Shown: positions 10,001 through 19,000 of the stretch, one piece after another
How positions within the stretch are numbered: position 1 is the first letter of the stretch
Layout: each line of letters starts with the position of its first letter
Origin: Nemertoderma westbladi
Taxonomy: Eukaryota > Xenacoelomorpha > Nemertodermatida > Nemertodermatidae
Length of the DNA stretch: 64,000 bases
Direction of reading: 5' to 3'
Assembly: GCA_032718475.1 (NCBI GenBank)
Contig: JAUCBJ010000709.1
Location: 1-64,000, forward strand
The notes under the pieces: model-generated
What the model was told of the DNA's origin: nothing
Databases searched by the model: none
What the model saw: the letters and a program-made list of their open reading frames with translations, nothing else
Position numbers and translations under genes: made by a program

Positions 10001-13000
10001 ATTGTACGAGCGCGTCGAGACATATCAAGTACCATGAGGTCGGCCAGCAGACATCCGTTTACTTCCTATTGTACGAGCGCGTCGAGACATATCAAGTACC
10101 ATGAGGTCGGCCAGCAGACATCCGTTTACTTCCTATTGTACGAGTGCGTCGAGACATATCAAGTACCATGAGGTCGGCCAGCAGACATCCGTTTACTTCC
10201 TATTGTACGAGCGCGTCGAGACATATCAAGTACCATGAGGTCGGCCAGCAGACATCCGTTTACTTCCTATTGTACGAGCGCGTCGAGACAATCAAGTACC
10301 ACGAGGTCGGCCAGCAGACATCCGTTTACTTCCTATTGTACGAGCGCGTCGAGACATATCAAGTACCATGAGGTCGGCCAGCAGACATCCGTTTACTTCC
10401 TATTGTACGAGCGCGTCGAGACAATCAAGTACCATGAGGTCGGCCAGCAGACATCCGTTTACTTCCTATTGTACGAGCGCGTCGAGACAATCAAGTACCA
10501 TGAGGTCGGCCAGCAGACATCCGTTTACTTCCTATTGTACGAGCGCGTCGAGACATATCAAGTACCATGAGGTCGGCCAGCAGACATCCGTTTACTTCCT
10601 ATTGTACGAGCGCGTCGAGACATATCAAGTACCATGAGGTCGGCCAGCAGACATCCGTTTACTCCCTATCAAGTACCATGAGGTCGGCCAGCAGACATCC
10701 GTTTACTTCCTATTGTACGAGCGCGCCGAGACATATCAAGTATCATGAGGTCGGCCAGCAGACATCCGTTTACTTCCTATTGTACGAGCTACTCGTTGGC
10801 GCGCTGCTAGTTCAGTTGGCTGCACACGAATAGCAGACCTAAGTAAACCTACAGTCTAACACTTGAACTCTGTGTAAATAGGAATGTATCCCTAGACACT
10901 AGTAGTCAATGTTCCAATCGTTTTACCATAAGCATGCAACCCTGTATAAACCATAACAACAATGTTCTATTATAGGCCTACTGACTAGGCTAATGTCACC
11001 TGCTGCTGCTAGCTTACTCTTCTAAATACTGTTGGTATAATAACCCTTACATAATTTCACCCACTTTCTCTATTCCTTACAGCGTTTGGAACACTTTGTC
11101 TCTATCTGCCATCTACAGTAAGTAAAAAAAAACCCTTACACACTAGTTCGACCCCTATCTCCATTACTTACATGATTACATGCAAACATGCCGTAAAAGC
11201 TTTAAAGTGCTAATTATGAGCAATGGCGAATATTATTTTATTTATTTGAGGATAATTATTTGTAGTTAGGCACTTAACTTTCTAGATCAACCTAATAATG
11301 ACGCGATGACATACTGGATATACTGGAAATACATAGTAAATTCATCGCGTAGGGACATACTGAGAAATAATGTCGCACTGCGATATAAAGTTGGAAAATA
11401 TGTCGCCCTGGCGATTTGGTAGTGCGATATTTATTCCATACATATAAATAAAATCGTATTTTTACAGTCACCCAATAAGAAGTGAGGGTACTGAGGGTCA
11501 AATCCAGGCTGCACCCCTGAGGGTACTGAGGGTCAAATCCAGGCTGCACCCCTGAGGGTACTGAGGGTCAAATCCAGGCTGCACCCCTGAGGGTACTGAG
11601 GGTCAAATCCAGGCTGCACCCCTGAGGGTACTGAGGGTCAAATCCAGGCTGCACCCCTGAGGGTACTGAGGGTCAAATCCAGGCTGCACCCCTGAGGGTA
11701 CTGAGGGTCAAATCCAGGCTGCACCCCTGAGGGTACTGAGGGTCAAATCCAGGCTGCACCCCTGAGGGTACTGAGGGTCAAATCCAGGCTGCACCCCTGA
11801 GGGTACTGAGGGTCAAATCCAGGCTGCACCCCTGAGGGTACTGAGGGTCAAATCCAGGCTGCACCCCTGAGGGTACTGAGGGTCAAATCCAGGCTGCACC
11901 CCTGAGGGTACTGAGACTGCACCCCTGAGGGTACTGAGGGTACCGGGTATATTATTTATAGTAAATATTAAGTTACTACTATTCTATTATTACAGGTGCA
12001 AGTTATGTAGCTGGCAGATTATATTGCAGTTTAATTTGGAACAGTCAGTTATTATGGATGACATATATGGTAAGTTTATCAACCTTTCCCGACTAGCTAT
12101 TTTATCAGCTGGATGTCGATGTCAACTCTACTACTAACACATACGCCCATGTGAAGTTTCCTATTCCCAGCAAAAAAAATCATATGGGAAAGGAATTTGG
12201 CCCATTCACTATCATTAGGCAACTTTAGAATTGTCCACCATCAAGGAAAGTTCACATGGGGGTATTTTGGTATTCACGTGCTGCGCGAAGTCCTCCTTTT
12301 TAGGGGGGGTGGTCTGTTGATCAGTAGGTCGGTTGGTGAGTGAGAAGGTGGGTGGGTGGGTGGGAAGGTGGATGGATGGGAATGTGGGAAGATGGGAATG
12401 TGGGAAGGTGGGAATGTAGGACTATGGGAATGTGGGAAGGTGGACGGAATTGCGGGAAGATGGGAATATGTGAATGTGGGATGATGGGAATGTGGGAAGG
12501 TGGATGGGAATGTGGGAATGTAGGAAGATTAAAATTTGGGAACATGGGAAGGTGGATGAGATTGTGGGAAGGTGGATGGAAATGTAGAAAGTTGGCAATG
12601 TGGGAAGGTGGGTGGGAATGTAGGAAGATGGGAATGTGGGAAGGTGGATGGGAATGTGGGTTGGCCGGAAGGTGGGTGGGAATGTGGGAATGTAGGAAGA
12701 TTGAAATTTGAGAAGGTGGGAAGGTGGGTGGGAATGTGGGAAAGACGGTGGGAATGTAGGAAGATTGAATTTTGGGAAGGCGGGAAAGTGGGTGGGAATG
12801 TAGGAAGATGGGAATGTGAGAAGATGGAAACGTGGGAAGGTGGATGGAAATGTGTGAAGCTGGGAATGTTAGAGGATAGGAATGTGGGAAGGTGGGAAGG
12901 TGATAAGATGGGAATGGTGAAGGTGGATGGGAATGGGGGAAGGTGTCAAGGTGGGAAGGTGAAGTTAAAAGGTTTATTGTTAACCATGCTTTCTATTATG

Positions 13001-16000
13001 ATTTGGTTTGCACAGCTGAATGATACATGCCATGCCAGATGTTGTTGGATCACCTAACCATTAACAACCAAAATATAGCCAAGAAATTATTCTCTGAAAA
13101 AAGGATCACCACACATTTCCTCAAGTTGAACACTCCGCGAGAAAAAATTACATTTGTCACGTAAAAATTCATTCCACCCAGGAACATTAAATGGAACGTA
13201 TTTATATATTTAATTATTTTATTTCCAGGTTTCTGCATTCAGTTTATGTGTGATTACCACAGATCGGTTGCTTCTTATTGTTCACCCGATAATGTATCAG
13301 AGGAAAATGAAGGCGAAATTTACTTTTCTTTTTATTTTCATAGCGATTTTGCTTGGCTTTGCTTTTCAAATTCCTGCTTGGGATGCTATCGGGTTGGTTA
13401 CTTGCTTGATTTGATATTCAGTTTTCTCATACAGTAGTTGTAGAATACACTGTGCATGGAGGCTGATACTTGAAGTAAGTGCAAATGTTGTACGGGTAAT
13501 ATTTTTAAACTTTGATATAACGGAAAGGGATGCGCGAGACGGTCAGAAAAGTTTATGCATCTTAAGATTTTATTAATTTTTTGTCTTACCTTTTTTATCA
13601 GAGAGGAGCCAGCATTCCCCCAAATAATAAGTTCATAGTTTATATAGGGTGCACGAGCAAAAATAATTAAGTTTTAGGATACGTAGACCAAAAAAGTGTC
13701 GCAACTTATAAAAAATACCAGCTGTTTTAGATAACTTTGATAAGACATATGTTATATGGGTGTTCCAGGATAACTTTTGATCCATTTGAATTCTTAGGTA
13801 CTTACCGACGGTGACATTGTTAAAGATTTATTGTTAATTTTTAAAGATTTTAGAATTTGGGATCTTTCTGGTTAGTTTCATTCAGTTATTCAAGAAGTTT
13901 TGGTTTTAATACTGTAATGAAATACTGCTAACTTAAGGGAACTTTGAACAACAAACTCCCTATATATTTTTTTTCTTCTAGATTTGATGATGATTATAAA
14001 TGCATAAGATATAGAATGCCTTGGCTCCCGCTATATTTTGTTGTAATACGTCCATTTCCACAAGTTATTTACATGGGAATCTGTTATGCAGCAATATATC
14101 TGAAACTTATTGCTTCTGGAAAGGCCTCTTCAATAAAAGGTATGTTTATGGTAAGAACCGAGTTCACTGGTTTCTGATAAATATTTATTACCTTATGTAA
14201 TGTATCAGTTCATCTATGAATGTGAATATAGGTAATGGACAAATCTGACAGGAAATTTTGATATTGCCACAGACACTGTAATCTCAAAAAACTTTTTAAT
14301 ATTACTCTTCCTTCGGGGCATTGCTGCATATTGTACAGGAATTTTGTTAATTACAGGAGATAAAAGGTCTACAAATATTATTCGCACAGCTTTGATTTGT
14401 TCAATTTTCTTTGGTATTTGTTGGATTCCAAATTCGATTACCCAAATTCAAAGATTTGTCACAGGATACGTGGTAAGTGACCATCAGTACTATTAAAGCA
14501 AGTACAGATAGTGTAGACGGGACTATCTACTTTATTATTATACATTATTTTTTATAATATTTTTTATATTATTGTTTTTCATATTATTATTCTATTTTTT
14601 TTTTCAAACTTTAACATTGATAAAAAAAATATGTGAGCCGAAAACTATAGGACCTACAGCACAACTATAGGACATTTAATATTTTGCTATATTTTTCCTG
14701 GAATCCCCCGATGAAACAGCCTGATGTTGTATAGAGTTCGATTCGAGAAGTGATCTTTGTACTTGACACAATGAACCCGGCGTAGCATTCTTGTGAATGT
14801 GCCATCCAGAGATTTGATTATTGATAGTAACAATGTGTTGGCAAGCTGTATTTTTCGAGGTGTTTGTTATTATACATTTATTATTATAGGAAGGGATCTA
14901 GGGGTCTTAACCTCGAATGATAAGTTTATTTTACCGAAAATAACTTATCTTTTATTGGCGCAATTGTAGGACTAATCCCATCACATGCGTACTTTTTAAC
15001 CGGGTATTTCCACTATCAATGACGAACTACAGAAACTAGACGAATGGCTAAAAGACAACAGACTATCATTAAATCTAAAAAAAACAGAATATCTCATTTT
15101 CTCAAATAAATTAAAGAATCCCCCCTCAGACACTATCAAGATCAATAATGCAAATATAAACATCAAAACTGAAACAAAATTTTTAGGCATCTGGATAGAT
15201 AATAAATTGACCTGGAAAAACCATTGTGCTTACGTCCTAAAAAAAATCTCTAAATCATGCGGTATATTTTATAAAATTAGACACATACTACCACTAAAAG
15301 TATTAAAAATGTTATATTTCTCGCTAATCCATCCTTACATATTATATGGTATAATATTGTGGGGAAGTGCTTATAACAAATATATAAATCCAATCCGTGT
15401 CAAAATAAATAAAATAATACGAGCAATAACCTTCAACCACTTCCAAGCTCATTCCATTCCGATCTATAAATACCTTAATATCTTGCCAATCGAAAATCTA
15501 TATAACCTAGAAGTAACAAAACTTATGTGGGACATTTACAATAACAAAAAAAAGCAATTTATAACGGCCCTATTTACACAAACTTCAGATATCCACAATT
15601 ATACAACTCGATCCACTACATCCAAAAACTACTTTATTCCACGTACCAGACTAATATCAACCCAAAACTCTCTAAAATACAGCGGTGCAATCATATGGAA
15701 CTCACTAAAAACAGAATTTAAAATGTGCAAATCAAAAAACACACTAGCTAGAAAATTAAAACTTCATATGTTAAGTGAACTTTAATTCCAATATAGTTGC
15801 GTATCACTATTAAATTATAAAATAAATAAAAATTATCCTAAATTTCGTAACTTCGTAATGCTATCACTCCATCGTCATCGTCAACGCTATTTGCATCATG
15901 ACTAAATAATATATGAACTAACATTTTTTTTCTTTTTTTTTTTTAAAACGTAAACGAAATTTAAAATAAAATTAAAATTGCAATTTCGGCACAATACAAT

Positions 16001-19000
16001 ACAGTTACTATTATTAGAAAAATAAACTTAAAATAAAATTTAAAACTGAAATTTCGGCACATTAAAATAAAGTTACTATTATTAGAAAAATTGCACTGAT
16101 ATATGGCATCGCAGAATATACTCAGGATCACTGGCCGACATCACCATAATAACCCAACCGGTGTACCACATCACGATTCTCTGAGAAAAAGAAGGTAAGA
16201 GGCAAAACTAGCTATGCTACTGCTTTCTCTCCTTTTTTTTTTAACAGAACATAAAACGAATAACGCACCCCCTAAAACCATATTACATCAGAACAAAACA
16301 AAAATTACAAACAAACGTTCACTGGTGCAATGATTTTATAATTAAATATTGTGGTATCCCATTATGAGAATAATACACGAGCTCGTTCGAGCTCCATTGA
16401 TTGATTGGCTTTGAAATTAATACTCCATATCTCAAGAACCTGTGGCCTAGTGGTTGTAGTCTCGGCTTCCACATCGAGGTCCCAGGTTCGAATCCGACAC
16501 CACGCTGATGAGACCCAGTAAGGTCGAAACGCGTACGTGGTTTGGAGAGGTATGAGATATTAATTTCAAGAAAAATTACGCGATTCTTAAATTTGTACAC
16601 TACCCGGTTAAAAAGTACGCATGTGATGGGATTAGTCCTACAATTGCGCCAATAAAAGATAAGTTATTTTCGGTAAAATAAACTTATCATTCGAGGTTAA
16701 GACCCCTAGATCCCTTCCTATAATAATAAATGTATAATAACAAACACCTCGAAAAATACAGCTTGCCAACACATTGTTACTATCAATAATCAAAAACTCA
16801 GGGGCTAATAAAATGGCAGCTGGCTTTGAAATTAATACTCCATATCTCAAGAACCTGTGGCCTAGTGGTTGTAGTCTCGGCTTCCACCTCGAGGTCCCAG
16901 GTTCGAATCCGACACCACGCTGATGAGACCCAGTAAGGTCGAAACGCGTACGTGGTTTGGAGAGATATGAGATATTAATTTCAAGAAAAATTACGCGATT
17001 CTTAAATTTGTACACTACCCGGTTAAAAAGTACGCATGTGATGGGATTAGTCCTACAATTGCGCCAATTAAAGATAAGTTATTTTCGGTAAAATAAACTT
17101 ATCATTCGAGGTAAAGACCCCTAGATCCCTTCCTATATAAAATGTATAATAACAAACACCTCGAAAAATACAGCTTGCCAACACATTGTTACTATCAATA
17201 ATCAAAAACTCAGGGGCTAATAAAATGGCAGCTGGCTTTGAAATTAATACTCCATATCTCAAGAACCTGTGGCCTAGTGGTTGTAGTCTCGGCTTCCACC
17301 TCGAGGTCCCAGGTTCGAATCCGACACCACGCTGATGAGACCCAGTAAGGTCGAAACGCGTACGTGGTTTGGAGAGATATGAGATATTAATTTCAAGAAA
17401 AATTACGCGATTCTTAAATTTGTACACTACCCGGTTAAAAAGTACGCATGTGATGGGATTAGTCCTACAATTGCGCCAATTAAAGATAAGTTATTTTCGG
17501 TAAAATAAACTTATCATTCGAGGTAAAGACCCCTAGATCCCTTCCTATAAAAATGTATAATAACAAACACCTCGAAAAATACAGCTTGCCAACACATTGT
17601 TACTATCAATAATCAAAAACTCAGGGGCTAATAAAATGGCAGCTGGCTTTGAAATTAATACTCCATATCTCAAGAACCTGTGGCCTAGTGGTTGTAGTCT
17701 CGGCTTCCACCTCGAGGTCCCAGGTTCGAATCCGACACCACGCTGATGAGACCCAGTAAGGTCGAAACGCGTACGTGGTTTGGAGAGATATGAGATATTA
17801 ATTTCAAGAAAAATTACGCGATTCTTAAATTTGTACACTACCCGGTTAAAAAGTACGCATGTGATGGGATTAGTCCTACAATTGCGCCAATTAAAGATAA
17901 GTTATTTTCGGTAAAATAAACTTATCATTCGAGGTAAAGACCCCTAGATCCCTTCCTATAAAAATGTATAATAACAAACACCTCGAAAAATACAGCTTGC
18001 CAACACATTGTTACTATCAATAATCAAAAACTCAGGGGCTAATAAAATGGCAGCTGGCTTTGAAATTAATACTCCATATCTCAAGAACCTGTGGCCTAGT
18101 GGTTGTAGTCTCGGCTTCCACCTCGAGGTCCCAGGTTCGAATCCGACACCACGCTGATGAGACCCAGTAAGGTCGAAACGCGTACGTGGTTTGGAGAGGT
18201 ATGAGATATTAATTTCAAGAAAAATTACGCGATTCTTAAATTTGTACACTACCCGGTTAAAAAGTACGCATGTGATGGGATTAGTCCTACAATTGCGCCA
18301 ATTAAAGATAAGTTATTTTCGGTAAAATAAACTTATCATTCGAGGTTAAGACCCCTAGATCCCTTCCTATAAAAATGTATAATAACAAACACCTCGAAAA
18401 ATACAGCTTGCCAACACATTGTTACTATCAATAATCAAAAACTCAGGGGCTAATAAAATGGCAGCTGGCTTTGAAATTAATACTCCATATCTCAAGAACC
18501 TGTGGCCTAGTGGTTGTAGTCTCGGCTTCCACATCGAGGTCCCAGGTTCGAATCCGACACCACGCTGATGAGACCCAGTAAGGTCGAAACGCGTACGTGG
18601 TTTGGAGAGGTATGAGATATTAATTTCAAGAAAAATTACGCGATTCTTAAATTTGTACACTACCCGGTTAAAAAGTACGCATGTGATGGGATTAGTCCTA
18701 CAATTGCGCCAATAAAAGATAAGTTATTTTCGGTAAAATAAACTTATCATTCGAGGTTAAGACCCCTAGATCCCTATCCAGAGATTTGGTATCCTCTGCA
18801 GTTAGAGCCCAGCATGGACTCCCGTAGAGGAGTACTGGAACTACAGCTGCTCTAAATAATCGGACCTTAAGTTTTGGTTTTATTCTTTGGGACTTCCAAA
18901 TCCTGGACAGACTATTTAACGCTGCCCATGCCTCCCCCTTACGTATCTGAAGGTCTTCACCTGACTTCCGGATCCATGATCACATGTAACAGAAGTCATC

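Larger units (their letters stand above)
14816..18775 (+). mobile_element. 3.96-kb composite retroelement with hammerhead repeats
   Basis: One insertion into LINE C, flanked by the 12-bp duplication ATCCAGAGATTT (14804-14815 and 18776-18787). Order: an inverted partial repeat unit (14816-15005), a CR1/Jockey-like LINE 3' fragment (15006 to about 16320), then about six direct units of about 411 bp (16405-18775), each with a tRNA-like promoter and a hammerhead. The inverted-plus-direct arrangement of ribozyme-bearing repeats recalls Penelope-like elements, but the RT here is of CR1/Jockey type and no GIY-YIG domain is seen. It could equally be a LINE fragment trapped inside a retrozyme array. 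Confidence 0.75.
16405..18775 (+). repeat. Tandem ~411-bp retrozyme-like units, about 6 copies
   Basis: Spacing between equivalent points is 415, 412, 411, 411 and 411 bp. Each unit contains GGCTTTGAAATTAATACTCC, a Pol III A-box-like TGGCCTAGTGGTTGTAG, a B box GGTTCGAATCC, a hammerhead ribozyme immediately after it, TACCCGGTTAAAAAGTACGC, and the 165-bp stem-loop block. The array ends truncated at GATCCCT. Small differences: CATCGAGG or CCTCGAGG before the B box, and GAGAGGT or GAGAGAT after the ribozyme. Minus-strand frames in each unit (starting MYKFKNRVIF) are by-products of the tRNA-like sequence and do not look like genes. Confidence 0.9.

Noticed and set aside
9432-10833. Several frames with repeated RSASRHPFTSYC or HEVGQQTSVYFLLYERVET
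   Set aside because: The 67-bp unit is not a multiple of three, so the frames are only maintained by chance length variants.
12340-13057. Two Trp/Gly/Glu-rich frames of 123 and 161 codons
   Set aside because: Translation of the G-rich minisatellite; irregular repeat with no conserved residues.
16638-18660. Five or six repeated minus-strand frames of 93-125 codons (starting MYKFKNRVIF)
   Set aside because: They are the complement of the tRNA-like and ribozyme sequence in the 411-bp units; such GVGFEPGTS-type readings are well-known artefacts of tRNA-derived SINEs.
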